A stretch of DNA of 64,000 nucleotides from contig NZ_CP031223.1 of NCBI RefSeq assembly GCF_008973485.1, positions 1,798,001 through 1,862,000 on the forward strand, read 5' to 3'. The position numbers and the translations under genes were made by a program. Below the pieces are notes generated by a model. It worked only from the letters and a program-made list of their open reading frames with translations. It did not search any database and was not told where the DNA came from. Below, piece after piece: positions 26,412 to 35,110 of this stretch. The first letter of the stretch is position 1; each line of letters starts with the position of its first letter. The DNA is from Psychrobacillus glaciei. GTDB taxonomy: Bacteria > Bacillota > Bacilli > Bacillales_A > Planococcaceae.

Positions 26412-26574
26412 CGAAAGGTACAGAAGCAAATGGAGACTTTTACGTTTTACTAACAAGTATATTTTGTAAGTAAGTGGTTGATCAACAGATGTGTTAGCAA
26501 ATGAATAGTTTCGACAAAATTCTGTTTAATGTATACTGATAATATTCAAATACTTATGAAATGAGGACATTGCT

Positions 26575-26805
26575 ATGACTGGTATGATTGCAGTTATACT
26601 TATTTTTTCAGTTCCAATAATAAAAACTATTACTAAACATTTTGAACATAAAGAACAAATAAAAGGACAAAGAGTGAATGCTGAACTGGAACTAGAGAAG
26701 TTAAAGTATGAAAACTTTGTGATTGAAACGGAAAAAATGAAGCTACAACTAGAACAGATGAAATTAGAATCACCGGTTGAAGATATTAATAATTTATTAA
26801 AATAA
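26575..26805 (+). CDS. Small membrane-anchored coiled-coil protein (76 aa)
   Basis: One N-terminal transmembrane helix (residues 2-20) and a charged helix rich in Glu, Lys and Leu with heptad spacing (about 25-65), so a bitopic protein with a cytoplasmic coiled coil. ATG 26575 follows GAGGA; an in-frame ATG at 26584 is possible. Family not recognised, though the shape is common in spore formers. Confidence 0.6.
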   Translation: MTGMIAVILIFSVPIIKTITKHFEHKEQIKGQRVNAELELEKLKYENFVIETEKMKLQLEQMKLESPVEDINNLLK

Positions 26806-26900
26806 CCAACCGCTCAGAAAAAAGGTCACTAAAAACTTAAAACTAATATTTATTGAATATATCCACTGAATCTTAACTTCACATAAAAGGATGGAGAAAA

Positions 26901-28430
26901 ATGAAAACACTTTGGACAAACGGTCATATTTTTACAATGCAATCAGATGGAAATACAGTAGAATCCGTCTTGGTAGAAGATGGAAAAATCATTGAAACTG
27001 GCTCTGAAGAAACATTATTACCACTTGCAGAAGAAGTAAAATCCTTACAAGGTGCTTCCATGTATCCAGGTTTTGTCGATAGTCATATTCATCTCATTGG
27101 TCATGGTGAAAAGTTAGCATATCTTGATTTATCAATGATTAATTCTATTGATAAAATAGTGGATAAAGTAGCAGGACTAGTTAAAAAAGGTGAATGGTAC
27201 GTTGCTGAAGGTTGGAATGATAATATACTAATAGAGGAAAGACCTATCACTTGTTTTGACCTTGATCATTTGAAAGAGACTCCTATCGTATTAAAGAGAG
27301 TATGTAGACATGTATTAGTTGCTAATTCCAAAGCAATGGAACTCGCAGGAATTACGAAAGAAACACCAAATCCAATTGGCGGGATAATTGGTAAAGACAG
27401 TGAAGGTAATTTGAATGGATTGTTTTATGATGAAGCACAACAATTAATTACATCTAAAATACCTCCAGCAACTACAGAGTATTTAGTAGAAGTAATTAAA
27501 AATAGTGTAGCAGATTTACAATCGAAGGGTTTAACAGGCGTTCACACAGAGGATATGGCATACTATGGACCATATACAGTACCTTTACAGGCATATCGTG
27601 AAGTTATAGGTGAAAGTTTTCGTACTCATCTTTTAAGACATCATGAAGCTTTTGAGAAGATGCAGGGGGAGGAACCGACGGACTTTATTGAATTCGGTGC
27701 GATGAAAATATTTATCGATGGATCCTTAGGGGGGCGTACTGCGTTGTTGTCAGAAGACTATTCAGATGATCCTGGAAACAAAGGTGTTGCAGTACATGAT
27801 CCCGAAAAACTAGAACAATTGGTGCAAACAGCTAGAAAATATAATGAAACAATCGCTGTTCATGTAATTGGAGATTCGGCAGTTGAAATCATAATAGACT
27901 TAATAGAGAAATATCCTGTAGTATTTGGAAAAAAGGATAGATTAATTCATGTGAATGTTTTACGAGAAGATTTAGTAGAAAGAATGGCGAAATTACCCTT
28001 AGTATTGGATCTCCAACCAATTTTTGTTCCTTCCGATTTTCCATGGGTTATCGAAAGGCTGGGGAAAGATCGATTAAACTGGGCATATGCATGGAAATCA
28101 TTGATTAATTATGGATTCGAGTGCTCAGGAGGATCTGATTCTCCAGTAGAAATGGCAGACCCACTTGTGGGGATAGATGCCGCAGTGAATAATAAATTCC
28201 TTCCTGAGCAGGCACTTACAGTATTCGAAGCGATTTCATTATTTACAACTGGAAGTGCAAAAGCAACCGGAAAAGAAAACGAACGCGGGAAAATTGCCAA
28301 AGGATTTGATGCGGATTTCACAATAGTGGATAGAGAGTTAAATGCAACAACACTTCTAAAAGCTAATATACTAGAAACGATCGTTGCGGGAGAAACAGTC
28401 TACAAGAATAATAATTTAAGAGTAAAGTGA
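26901..28430 (+). CDS. Amidohydrolase family protein (YtcJ-like)
   Basis: A 509-residue metal-dependent hydrolase of the amidohydrolase_3 type. The first metal motif appears as GFVDSHIHLIGHG, then HVLVANSKAMELAGI and IFIDGSLGGRTALL, the later HVIGDSAVEIIID His and the C-terminal SGGSDSPVE Asp are family hallmarks. It resembles B. subtilis YtcJ and exoenzyme-regulating AepA proteins; the true substrate is unknown. ATG 26901 follows GGATGGAG. Confidence 0.87.
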   Translation: MKTLWTNGHIFTMQSDGNTVESVLVEDGKIIETGSEETLLPLAEEVKSLQGASMYPGFVDSHIHLIGHGEKLAYLDLSMINSIDKIVDKVAGLVKKGEWYVAEGWNDNILIEERPITCFDLDHLKETPIVLKRVCRHVLVANSKAMELAGITKETPNPIGGIIGKDSEGNLNGLFYDEAQQLITSKIPPATTEYLVEVIKNSVADLQSKGLTGVHTEDMAYYGPYTVPLQAYREVIGESFRTHLLRHHEAFEKMQGEEPTDFIEFGAMKIFIDGSLGGRTALLSEDYSDDPGNKGVAVHDPEKLEQLVQTARKYNETIAVHVIGDSAVEIIIDLIEKYPVVFGKKDRLIHVNVLREDLVERMAKLPLVLDLQPIFVPSDFPWVIERLGKDRLNWAYAWKSLINYGFECSGGSDSPVEMADPLVGIDAAVNNKFLPEQALTVFEAISLFTTGSAKATGKENERGKIAKGFDADFTIVDRELNATTLLKANILETIVAGETVYKNNNLRVK

Positions 28431-28488
28431 AACGTATGCTGAAATAATGCGTATATAGTATTAACTTACGGAGAGGAGTATGACATAA

Positions 28489-28797
28489 ATGGAAAACACG
28501 GGTTTAAAAATATTAATTCATGCTAGCACATGGTTTGCACCATTTTTAGTACCATTTATTATATTTTTGGTAGTAGACGATGACGAAATTAAAAAGCTTT
28601 CGATACAAGCGATTCTATTCCAATTGGTTATTGGCGCATTGATTGTTATTTCTGCCATTTTAATAATTTTCTTAATAGGTATTCCTATGATTATTATTTT
28701 TGGTATAATGGCATTTGTTGTTCCGATTATCGGAATAGTTAAAGCGATTACTGGAAGCACATTTAATTATCCAATTGTAGGTTCTTGGATTAGATAA
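28489..28797 (+). CDS. DUF4870 membrane protein
   Basis: A 102-residue protein with three hydrophobic segments. WFAPFLVPFIIFLVVDDDEIKKLSIQA followed by AILFQLVIGA is the DUF4870 pattern (membrane segment, acidic turn, QAxxFQ). Function unknown. ATG 28489; the pantothenate kinase gene starts 14 bases after its stop, so they are probably co-transcribed. Confidence 0.78.
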   Translation: MENTGLKILIHASTWFAPFLVPFIIFLVVDDDEIKKLSIQAILFQLVIGALIVISAILIIFLIGIPMIIIFGIMAFVVPIIGIVKAITGSTFNYPIVGSWIR

Positions 28798-28810
28798 AAG
28801 GGGAATTTTT

Positions 28811-29632
28811 ATGGCTACAAAAATCGGTATTGATGCGGGTGGAACTTTAACGAAGATAGCTTATTGGGATGAAAAAATGGAACTACATTTACTTAGCTTC
28901 CTTTCATCTAATTTTCAAGCAGTAAAGGATTGGATCGATTCTAATCATTCGTTAGCTTCCATTTGCCTTACTGGTGGTCGTGCAGAGCAGTTAAAGAAAT
29001 ATTTGATTTCACAAAAAGATATTCCATATATTGTGGAGTTCGATGCAACAATGGCGGGAGTCAAGCATCAATTAAAACAACAAAATATTCATTGTGAAAA
29101 GGCTATTATTGCAAACATTGGCACAGGGACATCTATTCATCTTATGAATGAAAACTCACATAGCAGGCTTGGTGGAACTGGAATCGGTGGTGGAACGTTC
29201 ATTGGCTTGGGACAAGTATTAACTGGATTATCTAGTTATGAAGAGTTGATTAGCCTATCTAAAATAGGAAATAGATCATCCATTGACATATTAGTCAGCG
29301 ATATTTATGAAAGCAATAAATTACCGATAAATGGGTCTCTTACTGCAAGTAATTTTGGTGGAGTCGCGTTAAAAACGGCTGAAAAAAGAAGTGAAGCAGA
29401 TTATTTGTCAGGCATACAAGGTATCATTGGTGAGGTTGTAGCTTCATTATGCATCCAAGCAGCTGACGCATATCATGTAAATAGTATTATCTATATTGGT
29501 TCAACATTAGAAAATAACAATTTATTAAAAGAAATAATAAGAAGTTATACACAATTAAAAGATAAAGAACCTATTTTTTTGGGCAAAAATGGATATAGTG
29601 GTGCGATTGGTGCTTTATTGGAAAGTAATTAA
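28811..29632 (+). CDS. coaW: Type II pantothenate kinase
   Basis: A 273-residue cytosolic kinase that phosphorylates pantothenate, the first step of coenzyme A synthesis. IGIDAGGTLTKIAYW is the phosphate-1 motif of the ASKHA fold, NIGTGTSIHLM the phosphate-2 motif, and RLGGTGIGGGTFIGLG the family-specific loop. Type II kinases of Staphylococcus and Bacillus are of this length and are usually not inhibited by CoA. ATG 28811 follows AAAAGGGG. Confidence 0.9.
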   Translation: MATKIGIDAGGTLTKIAYWDEKMELHLLSFLSSNFQAVKDWIDSNHSLASICLTGGRAEQLKKYLISQKDIPYIVEFDATMAGVKHQLKQQNIHCEKAIIANIGTGTSIHLMNENSHSRLGGTGIGGGTFIGLGQVLTGLSSYEELISLSKIGNRSSIDILVSDIYESNKLPINGSLTASNFGGVALKTAEKRSEADYLSGIQGIIGEVVASLCIQAADAYHVNSIIYIGSTLENNNLLKEIIRSYTQLKDKEPIFLGKNGYSGAIGALLESN

Positions 29633-29648
29633 TTTTAATCAGCAAAAG

Positions 29649-29794
29649 GGTTGCATTAATTAAAAACCCATGTTATATTTAAAGAGGATTATTTTTGTTC
29701 GGTTAGTTAGTAGGTGGCAACACTTTTACTTAACAGTGTTGAGCAAGGATAGTAACACAATGTATGCACAACAGCATACGAGGAGGAAATACAC
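29649..29794 (+). promoter_or_regulatory. Promoter and structured leader of cold-shock gene
   Basis: TTGCAT and TTATAT, 16 bases apart (about 29651-29678), precede a leader of about 110 bases with two hairpins, CAACACTTTT...AACAGTGTTG (near 29718-29741) and GTATGCACAACAGCATAC (near 29762-29780), then GAGGAGG. Long structured leaders of csp mRNAs act in cold induction; that role here is inference. Confidence 0.55.
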
Positions 29795-29995
29795 ATGGAA
29801 CAAGGTAAAGTAAAATGGTTTAACTCAGAAAAAGGATTCGGATTTATCGAACGCGAAGGCGGAGACGATGTATTCGTACATTTCTCAGCTATCCAAAGCG
29901 AAGGTTTCAAATCTCTTGACGAAGGTCAAGAAGTAACTTTTGAAATCGAGCAAGGCCAACGTGGTCTTCAAGCTACTAACGTAGTTAAAGCTTAA
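29795..29995 (+). CDS. Cold-shock protein
   Basis: A 66-residue single cold-shock domain. RNP1 KGFGFIE and RNP2 VFVHF are intact, and the start [11 protein letters not shown] is classical. It binds single-stranded RNA and DNA and acts as an RNA chaperone. Close in sequence to B. subtilis CspB/CspC. GAGGAGG precedes the ATG; a terminator follows. Confidence 0.95.
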   Translation: MEQGKVKWFNSEKGFGFIEREGGDDVFVHFSAIQSEGFKSLDEGQEVTFEIEQGQRGLQATNVVKA

Positions 29996-30013
29996 TTTTA
30001 AACCTAAACTTTA

Positions 30014-30043
30014 ACAGACTCTCATTCGAGAGTCTGTTTTTTT
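30014..30043 (+). terminator. Rho-independent terminator
   Basis: ACAGACTCTC / GAGAGTCTGT stem with ATTC loop, then T7. Confidence 0.9.
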
Positions 30044-30102
30044 GTGTTATGATATGTTATATCATTCGGTAGAGTGGTTATGAACAATGAGGGGATGATT
30101 AC

Positions 30103-30594
30103 ATGAAAAAGTGGAAAAAAGAAATTACCATACATGCACCAATTGAATACGTTTGGCCGTTTTTTTATGGGGATTTAGAGAAAAAGAAAATGATTTTCCC
30201 AAAAGTAATGGATGAAGTATTTACTCAACAAACAGAACAGTTAGTTGGATCAATCATCAGTCAAACGTATCAAATTGGTTCAGTAACCGAACAATATGAA
30301 ATTACGATTAAAAAGTATGTAAACGAACAGCATTATAAAATCTTTCAGGAAAGTTTTCTATTGAATAATCGTTTTCATATGACAATTGACTATGAATTAG
30401 AAGCGCAAAATGATACAACTACAAAATTTATATACACATCGATAAATAAACCTAAAAATCCATTACTTGGAATTTTTCAGTTATTTGGTAACGACGAGGT
30501 AGTACGACGTTTTATGAACCGAACAAAAGAGACAATCGAATCTGCATATAAAAATGGGATTCAAACTAATACTAACGAGCTTTTAAAAGAATAG
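30103..30594 (+). CDS. SRPBCC (START/Bet v1-like) domain protein
   Basis: A 163-residue protein whose start KKEITIHAPIEYVWPFF is the first strand and helix of polyketide cyclase/SRPBCC ligand-binding folds. The middle alternates strands (QTYQIGSVTEQYEITIKKY) and the end is the long C-terminal helix (RRFMNRTKETIESAYKN). It probably binds a small hydrophobic ligand; function unknown. ATG 30103 follows GAGGGG. Monocistronic. Confidence 0.75.
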   Translation: MKKWKKEITIHAPIEYVWPFFYGDLEKKKMIFPKVMDEVFTQQTEQLVGSIISQTYQIGSVTEQYEITIKKYVNEQHYKIFQESFLLNNRFHMTIDYELEAQNDTTTKFIYTSINKPKNPLLGIFQLFGNDEVVRRFMNRTKETIESAYKNGIQTNTNELLKE

Positions 30595-30631
30595 GGTGGT
30601 ATCTAATCACTCAATAACCAAACCTAATGTA

Positions 30632-30778
30632 CCATATCTCTACATATTCCAAGAGGGCGACGAACAAACAACCGCCACAAGATTACCCGAAAAAATGGAT
30701 CGTGAAGTGACACGTTCACTTCACGATCCAAAACTTTAATGGTAATAGTGTAGCTAATATGTAGTCCAAAGCACTTGG
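30632..30778 (+). repeat. Dispersed structured intergenic repeat, copy D
   Basis: Shares CTCTACATATTCCAAGAGGG, GCGACGAACAAACAACCGCC, ACAAGATTAC and the hairpin GGATCGTGAAGTGA / TCACTTCACGATCC with copy A, then GGTAATAGTGTAGCTAAT and TCCAAAGCACT. Hairpin loops differ (CGCAG in A, CACGT in D) while the 14-bp stem is constant. Confidence 0.7.
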
Positions 30779-30904
30779 AAATTGGTAAAGACAAGATGCA
30801 TTTTAAAGAACGTTTCCGTTTTTCTAAAAAGATAAGAAAGTATAAGTATTATCGTCCTGCGAAACGAGTGTTCGTAGTACTTTAAAGAATTAAATAGTAT
30901 CACG

Positions 30905-31012
30905 GATTTCCTTTTCAGGTGGACGCGTTCCTTGGGGGCGCCGCATTCGCGTCGTTTGCGATGCACATCTGTCTCCGAGGAACGAAGGCTAAGAGCGCCA
31001 CCTTTCACTACA
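30905..31012. repeat. GC-rich inverted-repeat element
   Basis: A GC-rich island in AT-rich DNA: GGTGGACGCGTTCCTTGGGG on the left and CCGAGGAACGAAGGCT...GCGCCACC on the right pair with each other. From memory, similar GGTGGACGC...TCCTCG hairpins recur between genes in Bacillaceae. No gene in 30595-31205 beyond this and copy D; the open minus-strand frame across it is not coding. Confidence 0.5.
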
Positions 31013-31205
31013 ATCCATTAAGCGAGTATTACCAAACAAGAAGACTTGGCCAGCTTTTGCTAAGAGGATGGAATTACTTTAAGTAAACGTAGTAATCATG
31101 GCATCCTGTAATCGTTGTTGTATAAGAGATGCTATTTTTAAATTTATTAGCAAGCCCTATATTACAAAGCCTAATTATATGGACTTTTTCAGTGCACTAT
31201 TTTAC

Positions 31206-31598
31206 TCAAGGTAGTTTTTTTAGCACGGCTTCTCTTGCTAATGCGTGAGCTGCTTTATTTTGATCATCTGGAATCCATTTAATAAAAAACAAGTCGAATG
31301 TATCGATTATTACTAATATTTTCTCTAAAATAGCAGCGAATTCTGCATTTTTTGCATATTTTTTTTCGACTGCAGCACAAACTATTTGTGAATCGGTCCT
31401 TGCCGAAACGATGGAGGTTGTTAATTTTTGAGCTTCTTCTAATCCTCTTAATAATGCTATAAATTCAGTAGTGTGATTCGTGTAACTACCGATAAATTCG
31501 CTTATTTTAATATGATGTCCTTCACCTTTAATAAAGACGCCTATACCACTTGGACCAGGATTACCAGTTGTTGAACCATCAATATATACTTCAAGCAT
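31206..31598 (-). CDS. RNase H-like / reverse transcriptase-like protein (YpdQ-like)
   Basis: A 130-residue RNase HI fold protein. The first three acidic residues are present: Asp in LEVYIDGSTTGNPGPSG, Glu in HTTEFIALLRGLE and Asp in RTDSQIV. The fourth, normally Asp in NxxADxLA, is replaced by His (NKAAHALARE), as also happens in plant-type RNase H-like proteins. It probably cleaves RNA in RNA-DNA hybrids, perhaps weakly. In B. subtilis the relative ypdQ also lies near ypeQ and cspD, so this neighbourhood is ancestral. Confidence 0.8.
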   Translation of the reverse strand: MLEVYIDGSTTGNPGPSGIGVFIKGEGHHIKISEFIGSYTNHTTEFIALLRGLEEAQKLTTSIVSARTDSQIVCAAVEKKYAKNAEFAAILEKILVIIDTFDLFFIKWIPDDQNKAAHALAREAVLKKLP

Positions 31599-31722
31599 TT
31601 TTTATCACCTATTTACAGTTTGTTTTGGTTAGTTCTTTTTTAGTTTGAACTACATGTTGCTCACTTGCAAATAAAATATATGATATTGGACAATCTAATT
31701 TAATGTAGGGAGGAGAGTTTCT

Positions 31723-31905
31723 ATGAAAAATAATCAAATAATCGGTGAAATAGATTATTTATTAACGACATATTGTGAAGGTTGTTACTTAAAAGACCTT
31801 TTTCGCAAAGAAAAAGGAAAGTTAGCAGCACATAACTTTTGTATTCATGCTTGTACAGTTGGAGAGGAAATTCGAGAAATAGGTGAGAATCTTTGTTCTA
31901 AATAA
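31723..31905 (+). CDS. Zinc-finger domain protein (YpeQ/DUF2602-like)
   Basis: A 60-residue protein with four conserved cysteines: CEGCYLK near residue 18-21 and CIHAC near residue 42-46, the zinc-finger pattern of the YpeQ family. Function unknown. ATG 31723 follows GGGAGGAG. Its stop overlaps the terminator of the convergent cspD-like gene. Confidence 0.75.
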   Translation: MKNNQIIGEIDYLLTTYCEGCYLKDLFRKEKGKLAAHNFCIHACTVGEEIREIGENLCSK

Positions 31906-31932
31906 AAAGACCCACGACCATTCGTCGCGGGA
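31903..31932 (-). terminator. Terminator of the cspD-like gene
   Basis: On the minus strand CCCGCGAC GAATG GTCGTGGG then TCTTTTTATTT; the T-run lies on the 3' end of the convergent zinc-finger gene. Confidence 0.75.
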
Positions 31933-31942
31933 AGAACTGTTT

Positions 31943-32146
31943 CTAACTATTTTTAAATACGTTTGCAGCTTGAGGTCCGCGGTTACCTTCAACAATGTCG
32001 AAAGATACATCTTGTCCTTCTTCCAACGCTCGGAATCCATCTCCTTGAATACCTGTAAAATGAACAAATACGTCTTCTCCATCATTGTATTCGATAAACC
32101 CATAGCCTTTTTCATTATTAAACCATTTTACTTTCCCCTGTTGCAT
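31943..32146 (-). CDS. cspD: Cold-shock protein CspD-like
   Basis: A 67-residue cold-shock domain with RNP1 KGYGFIE and RNP2 VFVHF. The [20 protein letters not shown] stretch and position beside ypeQ/ypdQ relatives match B. subtilis cspD. GGGAGGAAC precedes the ATG on the minus strand and a good sigma-A promoter lies 50 bases further up. Confidence 0.93.
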   Translation of the reverse strand: MQQGKVKWFNNEKGYGFIEYNDGEDVFVHFTGIQGDGFRALEEGQDVSFDIVEGNRGPQAANVFKNS

Positions 32147-32194
32147 AAACGTTCCTCCCTTAATCCACTAAATATTCGGATAATGGATAGTTAA

Positions 32195-32223
32195 ACTATA
32201 CATTAAATGACAGTATTAGTCAA
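32195..32223 (-). promoter_or_regulatory. Sigma-A promoter of the cspD-like gene
   Basis: On the minus strand TTGACT (32223-32218), a 17-base spacer and TATAGT (32200-32195). The implied leader is about 45 bases. Confidence 0.75.
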
Positions 32224-32596
32224 TAAAATGTCGAATTTCACTTGATATTTAACGTTTTCACTACGCTTCAAAAATAAAAAGCAAAGGATATAGGTGAAAA
32301 AAGTTTTATATCCTCTCTCTATTTAAGTATTACCAAAAATGCAAAAAGAAAATCATTTTACTACCTATTAGTCAATATTGGATTTCGAATGTTTTTTTAT
32401 GTAGAAACACTAATCGATTAGCGGTCTTTTAATCTTTTATTTTATGTGAAATGAAACAACCTTTGTCAGAAGCATCTTTATACTATTTATTATCATTGAA
32501 TTTTTTAAAAAAGATAATTCGAATTCGAGATATTTTTCTTGCATTATTATCAATTGAGTAGTAAAGTGATGGCAACGAAAGGGAGTGACAAGCAAT
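32224..32596. other. Gene-free region with one hairpin
   Basis: No gene seen. AGGATAT...ATATCCT (about 32285-32316) forms a hairpin of unknown role. Near 32547-32570 the sequence ATCAATTGAGTAGTAAAGTGAT resembles the MarR-type palindrome found downstream at 33058 and may be its autoregulatory site. Confidence 0.35.
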
Positions 32597-33040
32597 ATGC
32601 AACAAAATACTCGCGGGTCGTTAATATGGTTAAGACTCTCTCGATTCACACATCAAAGTAACTTACTATCAAATGATTTTTTAAAGCCATTTGATTTAAC
32701 GACTGCACAATTTGATGTATTAATGCAAATTTCAACTTATGAACCATTAACTCAGGGTGAGCTAGCTGAGAAAGTCACAGTTTCGCAAGGCGGTATTTCG
32801 CGTATGCTTGCTCGCCTTGATAAAGAGGGACTCATTGCACGCAAGCAAGAGTGGAAAACTAAAAAGATCTCGTTAACGAATAAAGGACGGGAAAAACTAG
32901 ATAATGCATTTGAAGCTCAGCTTGAATTTCAATCCTCATTCTTTGATGAGTGTTTATCTGATGAAGAACAAAAAACGTTGTATTTACTTATGTCGCGTGT
33001 ACAAAAAAATAGCGAAAAAAAGAAAATGCCAAAGAAATAA
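32597..33040 (+). CDS. MarR family regulator (MhqR-like)
   Basis: A 147-residue winged-HTH repressor. [30 protein letters not shown] is the recognition region (about residues 53-82) and the wing contains [13 protein letters not shown]. It is placed directly before a ring-cleaving dioxygenase operon, the arrangement of MhqR/QsrR-type repressors that sense quinones and electrophiles. ATG 32597 is 10 bases after GGGAGTG; the GTG at 32585 overlaps that site. One Cys is visible (DECLSDEE near residue 121), so redox sensing is possible. Confidence 0.87.
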   Translation: MQQNTRGSLIWLRLSRFTHQSNLLSNDFLKPFDLTTAQFDVLMQISTYEPLTQGELAEKVTVSQGGISRMLARLDKEGLIARKQEWKTKKISLTNKGREKLDNAFEAQLEFQSSFFDECLSDEEQKTLYLLMSRVQKNSEKKKMPKK

Positions 33041-33050
33041 TTTTTTTATC

Positions 33051-33075
33051 ATCTCACTTGACTAGTCAAATGATA
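33051..33075 (+). promoter_or_regulatory. Candidate MarR operator palindrome
   Basis: TTGACTAGTCAA (33058-33069) is a perfect 12-bp palindrome, nested in a looser ATCA...TGAT frame, 24 bases before the dioxygenase ATG and 18 after the MarR stop. Confidence 0.5.
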
Positions 33076-33092
33076 AATTGGAGGAACAACTT

Positions 33093-34037
33093 ATGTACAC
33101 AATTTCAGGACATCATCATATTTCAATGATTACAAAAAATGCAAAACAAAATAACCACTTTTATCGTGATGTACTAGGTTTACGTCGTGTAAAAATGACG
33201 GTGAACCAAGATGACCCATCGATGTATCACTTATTTTATGGAGATAAAACTGGAAATCCCGGCACAGAGTTATCTTTCTTTGAAATTCCGATTGCTGGTC
33301 GCACACACCGAGGCACAAACGCCATCACCCAAATCGGTTTACTTGTTCCATCAGAAGTGAGCTTAACCTATTGGAAAGAACGTTTTGAGGAATTCAACGT
33401 GCGGCATCATGACATTACATCGTACGCCAACCGTCCTGCCCTCCACTTTGAAGATGAAGAAGGCTTACGCATGGTGCTTCATGCATCAAGCGGACAAAAG
33501 ATAAAACAATGGGAAACATGGGAAAAGTCAAACGTGCCCGTAGAACATCAAATTCAAGGCATGGGATCAGTGGAAATAACGGTGCGCCGACTTGAAAAAC
33601 TAGGGAGTATGCTTACAGAGATGTTTGGCTATACCGAAATATCACGTACGAAAGATGAAGGCATTTTCCAATCAGTACTAGGCGAAGTATTTGGAGAAAT
33701 CGTTGTGAAATATTTAGAAGGTCCTGCTGAAAAACAGGGACGTGGAAGTATCCATCATTTAGCGATTCGTGTCAAAGACGATGTAGAGCTTTCATACTGG
33801 GATAAGCAAGTCCGAGCACGCGGTTTCCAGTCATCTGGAATTGTTGATCGTTTCTATTTTAAAAGCTTATACTTTCGCGAATCAAATGGCATTTTATTTG
33901 AAATTGCTACAGATGGACCAGGATTTACAATCGATGGAGATATCGAAACACTTGGTCAAACATTAGATTTACCACCGTTTTTAGAGAATCGTCGTGCTGA
34001 AATTGAAGAAAACTTACAACCAATAGAGGAGAATTGA
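33093..34037 (+). CDS. Ring-cleaving dioxygenase, VOC family (MhqO/MhqA-like)
   Basis: A 314-residue enzyme built of two vicinal-oxygen-chelate modules (about 1-140 and 150-300). ISGHHHISMITKNAKQNNHF starts the first module with a metal His, GSIHHLAIRVKDD starts the last with another, and LYFRESNGILFEIATDGPGF carries the metal Glu. The family opens hydroquinone-like aromatic rings and is induced by quinones in Bacillus. ATG 33093 follows GGAGGA. It is the first structural gene of a three-gene operon; the ATG of the next gene is 3 bases past its stop. Confidence 0.88.
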   Translation: MYTISGHHHISMITKNAKQNNHFYRDVLGLRRVKMTVNQDDPSMYHLFYGDKTGNPGTELSFFEIPIAGRTHRGTNAITQIGLLVPSEVSLTYWKERFEEFNVRHHDITSYANRPALHFEDEEGLRMVLHASSGQKIKQWETWEKSNVPVEHQIQGMGSVEITVRRLEKLGSMLTEMFGYTEISRTKDEGIFQSVLGEVFGEIVVKYLEGPAEKQGRGSIHHLAIRVKDDVELSYWDKQVRARGFQSSGIVDRFYFKSLYFRESNGILFEIATDGPGFTIDGDIETLGQTLDLPPFLENRRAEIEENLQPIEEN

Positions 34038-34039
34038 TT

Positions 34040-35095
34040 ATGGAGCAATATCGCATCAATCCGACAAAAGGAATGGAATTTGGACTATATTCATTAGGAG
34101 ATCACATTGCTAACCCTTTAACAGGTGAACGTATCTCTGCACAACAACGTATTAAAGAATTAATTGAAATGGCAAAACTGGCTGAGGACGCAGGGATTGA
34201 TGTATTCGGTTTAGGAGAAAGTCATCAAACGTACTTTACAACTCAAGCTCATACTGTAATTTTAGGTGCTATTGCACAAGCAACAAGTAAAATTAAAGTT
34301 GCAAGCTCTGCAACCGTGCTGAGTGTATCTGATCCTGTACGTTTATATGAGGACTTCGCCACAATTGATTTAATTTCTGACGGTCGAGCAGAAATCATTG
34401 CTGGTCGTGGCTCTCGTGTTGGTGCCTATCACTTACTTGGTGTGGATTTACAAGATTATGAGGAAATTTTCGAAGAGAAATTAGAACTACTAAAAAAAAT
34501 AAACGAAGAAGAACGTGTTACATGGGAAGGCGAGTTCCGTCCACCACTTTTAAATGCAGAAATTCTGCCACAACCCAAAATGGGCTCACTCCCGATTTGG
34601 CGTGCTGTAGGAGGGCCACCTGCAAGTGCCATTAAAGCTGGTTATATGGGGATTCCAATGATGCTGACTACTCTAGGTGGACCAGCAATCAACTTTAAGC
34701 CTTCTGTCGATGCATATCGTGAGGCAGCTGAGCGAAATGGGTATGATCCAAGTGCACTACCAATTGGAACAACAAGCTTGTTCTATGTAGCAGATACAAC
34801 AAAAGAAGCATTACAAGGCATGTACCCCCATATTAATAGTGGATTCCAAACGATTCGAGGTGGAGGTTATCCAAAGCAACAATTCGCCCAATCATCTGAT
34901 ACACGTGATGCATTAATGGTTGGTAGTACACAACAAATTGTCGAAAAGCTACTTTACCAAAATGAGCTTTACAGTATGCAACGTTTCATGGCACAAATTG
35001 ACTTTGGTGGTGTACCTTTCCAGAAAATTATGAAAAACATCGAAATCATCGGAAACGATATAATTCCAGCAATTAAAAAATATACATCCAAATAA
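34040..35095 (+). CDS. LLM-class flavin-dependent oxidoreductase
   Basis: A 351-residue luciferase-like TIM-barrel monooxygenase. MEFGLYSLGDH and LAEDAGIDVFGLGESHQTYF form the start of the barrel, and DGRAEIIAGRGSRVGAYHL the FMN-phosphate region. It uses reduced FMN and oxygen, which the adjacent FMN reductase could supply. ATG 34040 is 8 bases after GAGGAG; the frame could also open at a TTG at 34034. Confidence 0.87.
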   Translation: MEQYRINPTKGMEFGLYSLGDHIANPLTGERISAQQRIKELIEMAKLAEDAGIDVFGLGESHQTYFTTQAHTVILGAIAQATSKIKVASSATVLSVSDPVRLYEDFATIDLISDGRAEIIAGRGSRVGAYHLLGVDLQDYEEIFEEKLELLKKINEEERVTWEGEFRPPLLNAEILPQPKMGSLPIWRAVGGPPASAIKAGYMGIPMMLTTLGGPAINFKPSVDAYREAAERNGYDPSALPIGTTSLFYVADTTKEALQGMYPHINSGFQTIRGGGYPKQQFAQSSDTRDALMVGSTQQIVEKLLYQNELYSMQRFMAQIDFGGVPFQKIMKNIEIIGNDIIPAIKKYTSK

Positions 35096-35110
35096 GAAGG
35101 AGAGATTAAC

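Noticed and set aside
30754-31008. 84-codon minus-strand frame across the repeat region
   Set aside because: It covers the GC-rich hairpin element and copy D of the repeat, has no ribosome site and an odd composition.
31883-32194. 103-codon plus-strand frame opposite the cold-shock gene
   Set aside because: It is the antisense shadow of a clear cold-shock protein gene.
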